The translations under genes were made by a program, and so were the position numbers. From contig JACEVL010000671.1 of assembly GCA_020284085.1 (NCBI GenBank), forward strand, positions 1,922,717 to 1,986,716: a stretch of 64,000 nucleotides of DNA, in the 5' to 3' direction. The DNA is from Aporrectodea caliginosa. Lineage: Eukaryota > Annelida > Clitellata > Crassiclitellata > Lumbricidae. Below the pieces are notes generated by a model that was not told the DNA's origin, ran no database searches, and saw nothing but the letters and a program-made list of their open reading frames with translations. Every line of letters begins with the position of its first letter. Position 1 is the stretch's first letter. Below are positions 12,001-27,000 of the stretch, in pieces.

Positions 12001-15000
12001 GTTAGAGAGTTAGGGATCAGGGTTCGTGTTAGGGTTATATATACATGAAATATACACATACCCTGATTACCGGTATACACATTCCCTAGGGTATATGTAT
12101 ATTCCCTAGGGTATATACATATTCCCTGATATTCCCTGATATTATACACATTCTCTTATATTATATACATATTACCGATGGATTTATATATACATATATA
12201 ATTATATATATAAAGAGATTGCATATATATATGTATATGTATATAAATATATACTTATCAAATAAAGACTGCGTGATCACTTGATAGCATAGATCAGTGG
12301 TTAGCTCTTTTATGGAGGGCAAATCTTATAAATATCATGGCGGACCACAGAGATCTGAGGAGCCGTCCTCAGTTCCTTACTTCCGCCAAAATTTCTGATG
12401 ACTTTTTTTGCTTTTCCGTCTTTTCGTCAACAAATTCGTCAGAAGCCTCATTTGCGTAATGCAAATATGTATATACTTACTTTCTTCAAACAAAAGACCG
12501 CGTGATCATCTTGATAGCAGAGATAATTTAATTTTTTCAAAATTTGTATGTACATGTACTAGTTAACTGGTTAAGTTATGTTTATATTCATGAGTAATTG
12601 AACAAACGAGCCGCTAAGTTCATGTTTTACTCAATGAACAAAGGCGATCCTGCTAAGGGGGACTTTGGTCCTTCTAGCAGAGATAATTGAATGGTTTCTT
12701 TTCCCTGTTGTTCCCTGATAAACCCTCATTCTACATAGTTGACTGTATTTTATTATTTGAACTGATTTATTTGTTCACTTGATTGGACCAATAAAATTTG
12801 TGGTTATGGTTATATACATACACAATTATACATATGTAGATATACACAGTGTTTCCGTTAACGCCCAAACGGCCGTTTTTACGTCCGTAACAAATGTCCA
12901 AAACGTCCAAATTTCTCGGGCTAAGCGTAAAATTCCAGAGCTACGTCCAAAATTCTAGGTCATAACGCAAGCATACGTCCTCTTGTTGGACTCTAACGGA
13001 AACACTGTATACACATACATATGTGTGTGTATATATATACATATATTATTATTAGTATTAAGGAGTTTTTATATAGCGCCCCTTCAAGGTAATCTACTCA
13101 GAAGCACTCCCAGTCCAACCACGGCTAAACAAGACAGTCTTGAGGTTTACAAAGAACGTAGTGGTGTGACCCCTAGGCACTAGGTGGAGTATATGCATAT
13201 TATACATACATATAAATATATAGATACAATGTATACATATATATACATGCATATATACATACACATATATACACACACATGTATATATATAAATAAATAT
13301 AAACATGCATAGAAATATATACAAACATATCCTGATCGATCGATCGGTCTTGATCCTGACCTGGTGGTTCATGATCGCACGTAAACACATGATGCAGATG
13401 TGAACGTCGTCGGTTGCCTCCCCGAAATGGACCTTTGACGTCGAAATTCGCCGTGGCACGGTGCTGTACCGTTTTGGTATTGTGTTGGCGCGGAGGGTCA
13501 AGGCCCGTTCGGAATTTCTGAACCCTCCGTTCATCTCGGATTCGACACCCTCTTCCTGCTCGAGCCTGTAACCAGCAGATCAGAAACAATCCAGTTTAGA
13601 GGCGGCGCAGCTAGAGTATCTGGCTGAGGCACTCAGAAAACGAATTCGGAAACGAGTGTATGTTAGTAGCTATGCAGAGCTCCTATATTGTGGTGCAACG
13701 TAAGATATCATCACCATCATCATCAGTTCCTGATGTCAGCCATTTGGCGGTGATGGGTACGAATAAACGATCACCATTGTCCTCGGTCATTTGTCAAGAT
13801 ACGGAGATGATGATATTATCAGAAACTAAGAACGTACTGCATTAAACGATGCAGTGCTTTTGATGACAGTGAGAACAATACTAATAGTCATAAATTAAAT
13901 CTAATAATAGGTCTAATAATAATAGTAATAACAATGACAAAGTCAGAATGATATTCCTAGTAATAGAAGTAGTAATAACAATAATACTAATAATAATGGA
14001 AATAATAACAGTAACATAAATCAATAAAAGAAAATTAATAATAGTACTAACAATAGTAATAATAACAATACTAATAATAATAGTAACAATGGTTACTATA
14101 ATCATCATTACTATTTTTTATTATGTTAAACTAAATTTAGTTTCTTATTAAAAAACTAAAATTAAATTAGTATATTAATAAATTACTTAGAGTGACATTA
14201 GAACAGGTATGAAATGCACTTGACATAGTAAGAATATGAAAAGTGGTAGATAAGAGGTATTCAACTAATAGGTATTCAACTCATGTCATACCTCATGTGT
14301 TCCTGTGTCAGTGACAGGTAGTCGACTAAAACGTCGAGGCCATTGTTGTCCTCGCTGAGGAACTGTTGCACCCATCTACAACAACCAGACAGATAGTGGA
14401 GCTATATAAATGATCAATAAGAGATCATAGCTTCTGTTGAGCATCAGTCTTACTGCAACTACCATAACTACCCTACCAGACAGAACACAGACAGACACAC
14501 AGCCAGACAGACATACAGACAGACATACAGACAGACACACAGACACACAGACAGACAGACATACAGACAGACAGAGACAGACAGATATACAGACAGAGAC
14601 AGACAGATATACAGACAGAGACAGACAGATATACAGACAGAGACAGACAGATATACAGACAGAGACAGACAGATATACAGACAGACACACATACAAACAG
14701 AGATATAAATGCACAGACAGAAAGACATAAATAGACACAGGCATACAGACAGATACATAGACAGACATAGAGACAGACATACAGAGACCAACAACAAACT
14801 ATACAATTCAACATATCGTAAACGTTACATTACGAAGGAGGGTGTTTCACAAGCAGAGGATCCACAACTATTTACATACACCAGAATCCTCCTCATAGTT
14901 TGTAAGGTTACGTTACGAAGTGCGTAGCGTCACGTACTCGATGTGGTTGGTACGGAGGGAGATTTCGAGTTCCTTGAGCGTTTTTGTTGATGATGTCTGA

Positions 15001-18000
15001 CCAATGTTCTTCAGACCCAGGTTCTTTAAGTTCTCAAGAAAGAAAAACAAACAGACATAAGGCAATTGCTCAGACAATATTACACGTATCATCATAATGA
15101 ACAGGTGCATGTACGAGGTATGGTATAATATGCATGCATAAAGACACATAATGTACATGGTATGGTATGTATGCATAAAGACAGATACCGGTAATGTGCA
15201 ATGTCTGTATGTATAAAGACACATAATGTATGAGTTATGGTACGTTACGTATGTATAAAGAAACATAATAAGCCACATCTATGACAATCTAACTGGTTTA
15301 AACAAGCTAGCTAGGTAACATAGTTATCTATAAAGAACAGGTATTAGATATGGTAGCATAAGGTATGGTAGTTGTCTCAAACAAACAGGTACAAGGTTTG
15401 GTAGGTAAGTCAAGATAACCAGGTATAACATAGGGTAGCAAACTCAAATGAACAGGCATAAGGTATGGACAGGTAATTATGGCATCTGAAACCAAACAGG
15501 TGTAAATGTATGGTAACTGGCAAAAATCAAAACCCTGACTGGTATGACATCACAAAATGAACAGATCTAAGTAAGAATTTAGGGTACTTCATTCAATCAT
15601 TTCATCGTAAATTCACCTGGCTACCTTCAATCAGGTCCAATCCATAACCCAAACACCCTACCTCCCTCTCACACACCCACCAGCGTTCCCCAGCTTCTGT
15701 CCTATATCTCTGCCAAGTATCATCAACCATAATGGATGAAAAAGCCAACGGGCAACTCTTAACTCAGACAGAGAAAAAAGACAAAAAGGGAGAGATAGAC
15801 AAATAAACATATACACAAGGAAGATATACACATATACATATATACAAGGGAGACATATACATAGAGACATACGCGCGTGAACATAGGGACATATGCCGAG
15901 AAATATACACACAAACATATACAGACAGGCAGAAAAACCTACAACTGCCACATGTATGCACTGAGGCCACCACACCCGACATCACAGACAGAAAGAACTC
16001 AGCTGCTGAACCTTAGACAACAGCCTCACATCTCACACATGGAATTTAAATGCCAGACAGACAGACACAGACAAACACACAGACAAACACACAGAGACAC
16101 AAAGACAGATAGACAAACACACACATAGATAAACAGAACAGACATACACACACATAGACAGACAGACACACACACACAAACAGACACATATACAGACAGA
16201 CAAACACACAGACAGACACATATACAGACAGACAAACACACAGACAGACACACACATAGACAGACACACAAACATACATACAGACAAACACACAGACAGA
16301 CAGAAAAACACACACACAGACACACATAAACAGACAGACACACACACATAGACAAACAGAACAGACAAACACACAGACAGACACAGAGAAGCCTCGAGTA
16401 GATATCTTGGAGGGGCTCCACAAAAACGTTCAATTGCATTACATTACATAATACATCACAGAGGCAGAGACAGACCACAAAGCTGCACATTGACACATCA
16501 CAAACAATGTGACTATTATGATTCAACTGTTGGCCCATTCATACTCACGTGCATAATTATACATGTATCCATAATATCAACAACACACACACAAACACGC
16601 ATGCATATATAATTACACACACAGTGGGCAAAAATACACGTGTATATATATTACATATATACACATACACACATACACTCACTCACACTCGTATTGTTAC
16701 TAATAGGTGTGGAAAGAATTATTTGGTTAAACATAATAATGACGAACGAATGATGAATATGTTAATGAAGTAGAATTGCGTAGGTAACGATGTTGTTGTT
16801 GATGTTGATGATAATGATGGTTATGGTGATGAAGTGAGTGACACCTCCCCCGCCCACAGACTACAGGTGAGCCCCTCTTTTTTGTTCAAAGTCTACCTTG
16901 GCGTTCTTTGGATCGAGTGGATCCATGTAGAGTCGGATCTTGTTCAGGTAGCTCTGGGGCGACTCCTTAGCAGACACCCTGTCCTAAAACACACATCATC
17001 AGTATTCTAATTAACAATGAAATCAAAATAAATATTAACGAAATTTATAATTTATGTAAATGGAAGAAGTATGAATGGATAGATGGAACGATATAGATGC
17101 AAATAACAATGAAATCGAAATAAATATTAGGGAAATTTATATGTAAATGCAAGTATGGATGGATAGATGGATACATAGATGGATGGATGCAACAGAAAGA
17201 TAGATGGACAAATGGAAAAATGGACGGGTGGATGGAAGAAATCAGTTCTTCCTTTCTAAATCGTTAAAGATCACTTCTGCATCGGGGACTAGAAGAAAGA
17301 AATAAAGATCAACCACTAATAAAATAAAATAAGTAGGGCTGCGGACGATTAATTAATCGATTAATCGTTAAAAATTTTAATCGATTAATTTTGGCTTGTT
17401 CGATTAATTTTCTATTAATTTTCTTATTTATTTTATGACGTCAGCCGACCTATTTTGGAATAAACAATATGGCGAACAGCAATAATGTGAAACATTTGAG
17501 TGGACAATTAAGCGATCATTTTGCATTTAAGGTAAATGCTGACCCGAAATTATTTAAGATTTTTGTAAATAGAAGGTAGTTACTACTGACTACATTTCTC
17601 AGTTTGACAATTTGAACTTTAGCATGTCGAATAATTGAAGGACTTTTGCAGTGTATACAGTCTAAACAGTTTTTCACGCTTTATGTAATATGGATCAAAT
17701 TAATCGAAATTAATCGATTAAACGATTAAATTTTGGAGATTAATCGATTAAAATTATTTTAATCAGTACCAGTCCTAAAAATATGACAATCCATTGTACT
17801 GTCTTTCATGGCTAAGTTCATGCTGTTTATTTTTTCCCATCCACTCACTCATCCATCCATTCACCCAACATCCCCTGCCCAACCACCCATCCACCACTAT
17901 TCACCCACTCCCCATCCATCCATTCATCCACATTCATTCAACAATCCACCCTCTCATCCATCATCCAGGACCCACCCAATCAACCCAGATCAATCCACTC

Positions 18001-21000
18001 CAAGCCTCCATCAATCCATCCATCCACTCATCCATCCATCCATCCTCCCGCCTATCCATTCATCCATCAGTCAATCAATTCATCCATCAATCCACCCACC
18101 TATCCACATATCCATCGACCACGGACCCCTGGTATAAGGGCTACGCCTCTATACCCCGTCCATGCATAGACCCACCCAACCCATCCATCCACTCCACCAA
18201 TCTTCTTCCTCGCCACCGGATCTTTGCACCAACAGCGTTTTATCTGTGTTTTCCATGTAATAGCTACGGTTGTGCTAGTGTTATCGACATCTGCTCCTTC
18301 CCACCGGGATTTGAACCGTCAAACCCTGGGCCGACTGAAGTTCTGCGCGCTTAACCAATATGCCAGCAGAGCACAGGCCCAGCCGCAGTTGAAGCTAAGC
18401 AGAGAGAAAGTGGGTCACAACACGGAGATAAACAAGATAAAATGAAGCAGATGCCGATGACGCATCTTGGGCGTTTATTTCAGCATCTACTGCTCTATGT
18501 ATACTTGGATGTATGTATTGTGTAGTTACGTTGGTTGGTTCCACGTGTGTGCGTGGGCCCGCCATTGGTGACTCCTCTTCGAGCTTAAAGTGCATTGTTT
18601 TGCCACGTGATGTAATAGTTAGTTGCAAATGACATGTAACAGCATATAGGGTAGCGCAGATACATTGTACTGCAGAGGTGTCATCTGTTTTAATTGTGGG
18701 CCAGAGGCAATATTTTCCAGAAAATGGCGGACCAGGGTGCAGAAGGCGCCTGCAGATCACAATGGGGCTGGGTCCAGGGAGGGATTCGGAAGCCCATCCT
18801 CAGAAAATTTTTGCCAAACAAAATCTTAAATGATCATTTGTCAACACACAAAAAGTCAAATTAAGCTTATAAAATCTTAATTTTGATCTTCATTATTAGT
18901 CACAAACATCACAGTAGTCTTTAGGCAAGGCGGGCCAGAAAAACATCGTCACTGGGCCAGAAATAGTCCACAGACCGGCCTTTGACATCACTCATGTAGC
19001 GTAATGCAAACCTCTGATCTCATAAGGTAACATAAAGAACCTGTCATCACATGACGTTAACGCATTAGATTGGTGTAGCATTACATGGCATCGAGATTTT
19101 CGCCCACGTTCTTCAAAAGGCAGAAAAATTAGATACAATTAAGATAATAGCAGCGCAAGTTTATTCCAACGTTCCACACGGGCGAAGTCTCCATCCGGAC
19201 CCCGCCTCCTCTCCTAGCCACCCCAACCGACGCCCAGACACACCCCACCCACTGCCAGAGCAATCATTGTCGACAATTCGACACCCAATTACTACACCTG
19301 GGCGTCGGCTCTGACTGTTGGAATGGTAGGTTCCCACTCAACGTGGTGCCTGCCTCCACAGTCCACTCCGCCACTGCTCGTACTCTGTCAGTGCCAGTCC
19401 CAAGTCTGGACGAAGGAGGAGGGCGACTCTAATGATCTTTGTTATCGCACAGTGTCGTTAAACTGAAACTACTCCTACTGCCTCAACAGTCGAAGACGGA
19501 GCATGGCACATCACCAGATTCACCCATCAAATAGCCTGTTATATGCTGCTCTGCTCGCCAGTTCAACAATCTGTCCCTTCTGAGGGAACCTCCCAGTTGC
19601 TCCCCATTAGCTATCCCCTGCCCTGCTCTTGTCTGTGTCCCTCCTATTCTCTTTCCCCTTCACCACCCTTTCCTCTCCCTCGCCAAGTGCAAAGGAATTA
19701 CTCTGCTCGTATCATTCGCGACATGGCGCCGGAGTTATAAATCACCGGTTCTAAATGTGCTAACTCAGAGAGGTGTCAAACCTTTTTTTAATTGTGGGTC
19801 AAGGATAATATTTTCCAGCAAATGGCGGGCCAGGGTGCCGAAGACGCCTGAACAGAATTGGGGTAAGGGATCTGGGAGGGGGTAAGCCTTTCCCCAGAAT
19901 TTTTTGGCAAAACAAAATCTTAAATGGTGCATTTTTTAGTCAAATTAGGCTTTAAAAATCTCAATTTTGATCTTCATTATCAGTCATGAACGTCACATAA
20001 AACTCATTAAGCCTTACAAATAAAAAATGTGAACTTTTATCCTCAAATAATTTTTTTTAATCTTTAGGCAAGGCTCCATGGGCTAGAAAAACGTCGTCAG
20101 TGGGCCAAAAATCGCCCAGTCCTCTCCATCCCAGTCTAGGCTTCCCACCGAAAATGTCCTCATTATATAACTCAGTTCGCTAGAGAAATCTCCCAACCTC
20201 TTTCCAACCTACAAGGGATTTCAATCCATCACCCCGACCTCTAGGTTGGTAGACAAGCACGCAAAACTAGTAGGCCAGAGGCAGAACCTTGGCACAATTT
20301 GAGACTAAAATTTCAAATTTGTCATCAGTGAGGCGATGGTGACTGACAGTGAAGATCAAATTAAGATTGCCTTCCTATTTTGGCCATTTGCATGCTAAAA
20401 AAATCACGGAGGGTTGCGGGTTCTGAGGAATCCAAGCTCCCTCAAGGGGGTATATTTGGTGCCTTGCACCCTGGCCCGCCACTTGCTAGAAAATATTGCC
20501 ATTGGCCTGCCATGAAAAAAGGTTTGAGACCCCTGTACTAGATTATAGCTCAATTCATCACAACGGAACTTGAACTTAGATAATAACGTAATACGACAAA
20601 GCAATCGCGTTTGACACACGATTGCGATCCAGGATTTGACGTCAAATATTGTTTTAATTTGGATTCAATTTCATTTTTCGGCTTCCTGGAAACTTTCCTC
20701 ATTTATAACCACAACTTCCTCCTCTTCCTCCTCATTAGCGGTTGATCAAAGCGTCACGAAAGTATTGCAGGAAAAACGTGCATATAGTTTTCATTTTATT
20801 TATTTATTGCTACACACTTATCACGCACCACCATCGAATGACCAAGCAAACATCGATAACGTTGAGCAACTGTGAGTGAAGGACATGCTCAAGGTCCTTA
20901 TACAATGACCCTCTATGGGAGGAGGCTCGAACACATACCCTCCACATTACAAGGCAAGTTCCCTAACCAATAGGCAACCAAGTTCCAAATCACAAATTAT

Positions 21001-24000
21001 GAGAGAAATGTGTAATTAGTTATATACTTTCTGGCAAAACTGCACAGTTTAAATAAGATAATTTGATACAAATGTTAAACAAATTGGGCATTTTGTTCAA
21101 GATTGTCCAATGACTCCAATAAATTACCCAATTTTTACAAAAATGTGCGAATTATGAAATAACTTCTGTGAATATGCCTGATAAATTAAATATTATTTTT
21201 TTTATCCACAGCCACGAATGACTACTGTTGAAAAGCTGAGAAAGGTGCTATATAAATATCCCATCACATTATAAATGGAAAGTAATATACTGCCTCATCT
21301 GGCAAACTCCTCCACTTCTATATTCTACAAATGACCTCAGCCTAGATTGCATCACATTAGATTTGATTAAACTAGATAGGTCAAGAAACACCATGACTCA
21401 TGTTGCTAGGCGACATATTCTAGAACCATGGTATAACCACGGCAAGCCGTCCCAATGAAAAGCATACCTGCTGTTGCCATGGAAACCAGGTGTATGGCTG
21501 CAGGCTAGAGTTAAGTTCAGTCAATGGGTCAACTGCTATCGACAGATTTAGAATCGTCCTGGCAATAAAAGTCTCAGATGGCAAGGCTCTATCGCCACGC
21601 CATCTGTGGCAATCATCAGTCATTCATTCAGACTTTACGTTATCAATATTAATATTATTACTTATGTATCATCATTATAATATTGATCCATCCATCCATC
21701 CACCCATCGATCCATCCATCCATCCACCCATCGATCCATCCATCCATCCACCCATCCATCCATCCATCCACCCATCCACATTGATCTATTCATCGATCAA
21801 CCCATCCACCCATCATCATCTATGGATCAACCCATCCACCCATCCATCCATCCATCCATCTATCCATTGATCCATCCACCCATCGATCCATCCATCAACC
21901 CATCCACCCATTCATCTATTCATCCATCAACCCATCCACCCATCATCATCTATGGATCAACCCATCCACCCATCGATCCACCCATCGATCCATCCATCCA
22001 CCCATCCATCCATCGATCCATCCATCCACCCATCCATTGATCTATTCATCCATCCATCCACCCATCGATCCATCCATCCATCCATCCACCCATCGATCAA
22101 CCCATCCACCTATCGATCCATCCACCCATCGATCCATCCATCAACCCATCCACCCATCGATCCATTCATCCATCAACCCATCCACCCATCATCATCATCA
22201 TCACTACCATCGTCATCACCTCAATCGGTTGACACTACAAAACATCCTTCTCGGCCGGTAGCGCATCACAGCATCCGACTGCACAACCTTCCGACCAATC
22301 GCAGGAAGGTCCTGCTGCTGACCCAATTTTCATAATTGATGACTTTCTTCTATCTTGTATGACCAGCCAACATCCGCCTCATTATCTCAATACACAGTCT
22401 AGGTATGTATGTATGTACACACGACTCACGTTCACACACAAATATGAGTTTCTCGTGAAGTGGTGCTATATAAATTGAGATCATACTTACAATTACATAC
22501 GCATTTCCTCATACAAATATATATATATATATTAATTTTATCACATATATATATACATATATGTATTTATTTCATCACATGTATATATGCATATATATAT
22601 ATATATATATATATCCAGAATATTATATATATAATATATATATATATATATGTGTGTGTATTTTTAAATTTTTATATATGGCATGTCACAAGCCAAAATG
22701 TCACCTATGACTAGTGTATCCTTTTTGTATTCATTCGTACATTCATTCTTTCATCATTTTGTTAATTGCTCCAAGAATTTAGCACATGATACATTAAGTA
22801 TTCACAGTGTATACACTGAAAACGGAAACATGGGGTAATGAGTACGAGTAACCAGTAGGGGTAATCAGTAGGGGTAAAGAGTATAGGAGTAACCAGTAGG
22901 GGTAACCAGTAGGGGTAAAGAGTAGGAGTAACCGGTATAGGGCTTAACCGGAATCCGGATCGGCAAATTTTGCCGATTTTGGACTATCCGGAATTATCCG
23001 GATCCGGAATTTCTAGCCGGCCGATTAGTAAAAATGTTTTTGACGGTTTTCTAACAATTTATAGTCCATTCAGTGATGATTTCCCACACAGATCATTTAA
23101 TAGTTGGATAGCTAATGACGATCGCCGCCTGCCGTTATCAGCCGGACAACTCTCTTAATGACCTAGAGCTGCTAATTCTCCCTATACAGTGACTGCCTTC
23201 ATCAGATAGTTCTAGGGAGGTCTTAATAGATATATTGATCACACCAGAGGAGGAGGGTTGACTCTCAACAACCCTGAACCAGTCGGCAAGGGTGTGAAAC
23301 ATTTGAGTCAACGTCGGCTGATCTTTGATCTTTGGGTGGGGTATTAAGACCTCCTTGGACAATACTGTACAGTAGACAGTACAAGTAAGTCTCTCACATA
23401 CATCTGCTGGGCCAAGCTGTGTCCGGGGAGGGGGAGCTGGCCAAATCATCAGGGCTACGATTAATCTGGAATGTGACTGACCTCTCAACTGGGAGGGATG
23501 AATTCAAACCTGAAGGAGAGACAGACAGACAGAGACAGAGAGTCTTGTCCAGCTCTGTTAAAACCCCATTCACTGACCAGCCGATCTGTAGCCTGCCAAA
23601 TGGACCACAGGCGTGGCCTTTAATCACCCGTTAATTGGGTCACTGGTCTTTGACGTCGGTGTATTTGGTCACATTACAATCTTTATTACTATTCGGAATC
23701 GGATCCGGAATCGGCAAATAATGGCCTATACTATCCGGTATCCGGAATCGGCAAAAAAAACGAAATCGGTTAAGCCCTAAACCGGTAGGGGTAATCAGTA
23801 GGGGTAAAGAGTAGGAGTAACCAGTAGGGGTAATCAGTAGGGGTAAAGAGTAGGAGTAACCAGTAGGGGTAATCAGTAGGGGTAAAGAGTAGGAGTAACC
23901 AGTAGGGGTAATCAGTAGGGGTAATCAGTACGAGTAACCAGTAGGGGTAATCAGTAGGGGTAAAGAGTAGGAGTAACCAGTAGGGGTAAAGAGTAGGAGT

Positions 24001-27000
24001 AACCAGTAGGGGTAATCAGTAGGGGTAAAGAGTAGGAGTAACCAGTAGGGGTAATCAGTAGGGGTAATCAGTACGAGTAACCAGTAGGGGTAATCAGTAG
24101 GGGTAAAGAGTAGGAGTAACCAGTAGGGGTAAAGAGTAGGAGTAACCAGTAGGGGTAATCAGTAGGGGTAAAGAGTAGGAGTAACCAGTAGGGGTAATCA
24201 GTAGGGGTAATCAGTACGAGTAACCAGTAGGGGTAATCAGTAGGGGTAAAGAGTAGGAGTAACCAGTAGGGGTAATCAGTAGGGGTAAAGAGTAGGAGTA
24301 ACCAGTAGGGGTAATCAGTAGGGGTAAAGAGTAGGAGTAACCAGTAGGGGTAATCAGTAGGGGTAAAGAGTAGGAGTAACCAGTATGGGTAATCAGTAGG
24401 GGTAAAGAGTAGGAGTAACCGGCAGGGGTAATCAGTAGGGGTAATGAGTATACAACTGTATGACAACACCTATTCAGAGGCACTCCCAATCTGACAACAC
24501 AAAACTTCTGATCTGACAACACAAGACTCAATCTGACAAGATGAGACTCTCAATCTGACAACACAACTCCCAATCTGACAACACAAGTCTCTTGATCTGA
24601 CAACATGAGATTCTTGATCTGACAACATGAGACTCAATCTGACAAGATGAGACTCTCAATCTGACAACACAACTCCCAATCTGACAACACAAGTCTCTTG
24701 ATCTGACAACATGAGATTCTTGATCTGACAACATGAGACTCAATCTGACAACACAAGAGTCTTGATCCGACAACACGAGAATCTCGATATACGACACTTA
24801 CGGAAAAAGCCATCGCAAGTATAGTCACAAGAATTACCAGCTGACATCCCACCAGATCCAAACAAACACATGAATTGTTCTTAAGATATTTCATCACCCA
24901 CCCCCTCCCCGGCAACAAAACTGACCAAATAGACTCATAATCAGTTTTTTCCTGTTTATTTTGGCTTCAACACTCTAGTTCTACGCCAGTCTGGGTAGTT
25001 CTTGTTACTAGTTTCATCTAAGCCAACCAAGAGCCAGAAAACGAAAAATTATCCAGATACATAATATTTACCATACCATTTGTTATTTAGGGGCTTTCTG
25101 TGGCTGATTCTATTCACAATTTGTTAATAATATATAATTCGTCTATTAATTCAAATTGACAAGTATACAGTAAGATTACATGATATAGTAGTAACAGATG
25201 ATAACAAGTTTAACAGGAGTCGAATTTAACTGTATGGTAGCCTGCAAGGCGCTCATCTGTCCTATCACTCAGTTTTCAGTCGCACCCTAGAGAGTGCAAG
25301 GCTGAGTCAACCTTAAGGGGCCAGAAGGTATCGAACCTGCATCCTTCTGATCTTCATTCCTGTGTATTACAATTCAACCATCTCCCCGCCCCAAAATTAT
25401 AAGTAATAAACTCAAAATTTCTCAAGCACTAGTTACTTAAAAGCTAAGCACAGGGCACCAGCTTATTCACGAGGCTGCGTCATGTCAGAGGGGTTGTCCA
25501 CACTCTATCAAAGGGGACTTAATATGACTAAGCACTGGTGAAAACGTTAGTGTCCCTGAAGCAGACATTTACAATTAGATGCTAAAATTGCAAGACATCC
25601 AACCGTTTCCGCAACCTAGACACAGAATTCGACAACGCCATTACACAGTATCTTTCAAATGAGCAGCTCTGAGAATCTGATTGCCACGAAGGATCCTTAT
25701 TACCATCGGTCACGGTTACTGAGCTCAAACGACAAAAAATTTACTACGATAACCAAGACGGAATCTGCAACAGACAACAATCTTGCTGTGGTCCAAGTTT
25801 TTCAAGATTCTCTCTGCCGCAGTTTTTCTTCATTGAATCCACAGGCAGTGAGGAATTAATAGAATATGAATTCACAAAGATGCGACGTAATTAATAGACA
25901 ATTGTATGCACGCATGCATTCATACTTATTATTCAGTAAGATAAGGTGAGTTAGTCAGATACGGTAAGGCAATGTATGACAAGGCCGAGAAAATTACGTT
26001 GTCAGTATTTAACTTCCTGAACATCGGCAGTTTATTCTTCAATTGATGAAAACAGCACTATCAACAGTTGCAGTCCGCAATTCATTTACGCTAACCATAA
26101 TACCAGTTGCGCAGAAATTAAATGGCAACTATCAACTACGGTACTGCTCTATGATACAACAGCACTGACCAACAGAATAGGGCGTGGCAAAACACCTTTA
26201 CCGGAAACGGATGTGACTGTGGTGTGTCATCAGCAAGATGGTGAAAACGCCTTTCCGGATTGGTCGAACAAGGACTACGTTTGGATCCGTAGAACCACTT
26301 TCTGGAATAATACAGCCCGCTCAACAAATCGCAACCGATCTACGGATAGCTCAAAGGTTTTTTGTATCGCGATGGTATCAAATTAAAACGAGATAACGAG
26401 AAGAATCAGAAGATATATGATTCTAGAATGGTACGGTTTATTTATAGTGCGTCGGGAAAAACCCAGCGTAATGGAATTTTATCGAATCAGACAAATGGAT
26501 ATGATCTATTGTTGCAGGAAGCAGCCATGTTTAGACAACGGAGATAATCTACAACGATAAATGCGTGCTTCAATCTTGGACCAAGTTTCGGCAGATGAAT
26601 TACAATCGGTAAATTCCCCTTTACACTCTATTTTCGTTTGTTGATATTGTCTGTAGGCATAAATATTCTAAGCACTTGACAGATAACGTGACTCTTTGTT
26701 TAAACCTAGAACTCTGTTCATGCACAGTGAGCGGCTCACGGCCTGGAAATTCACTCTATCTTTATTTGCTTGGCTAATATGCTTTAACATTAATATTTTA
26801 CCATAATTTGCAACTTCTACCATGCTGGTTTCTAATGCATGAGACTTCAACCGATGGTGCATTCAAATCAAGCCATAATCAGGTCAACATCCAGAAAATC
26901 GATTCACTGACACAGAGAGGTAGCCTATACTTGAACAGCAGGGCAAGTATCCGTTTCTAAGCATAAATTATGATGAATTTGCAAGAGCATATTTTGTGCT

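Noticed and set aside
14376..14814. Long minus-strand ORFs rich in C, V, S and L (also at 16026-16538, 3110-3470 and 10160-10639)
   Set aside because: They translate ACAG/ACAC microsatellites in several frames at once. No domain and no splice context.
21490..22335. Long ORFs rich in P, S, I and H (also 17794-18354 and 63408-63986)
   Set aside because: CATC repeat read in frames without stops. Not genes.
25659..25859. 67-codon ORF
   Set aside because: Its second half is shared with a non-coding stretch at 28960-29045 (AAGTTTT(T)C...TTCTCTCTGCC), so it is a repeat fragment.
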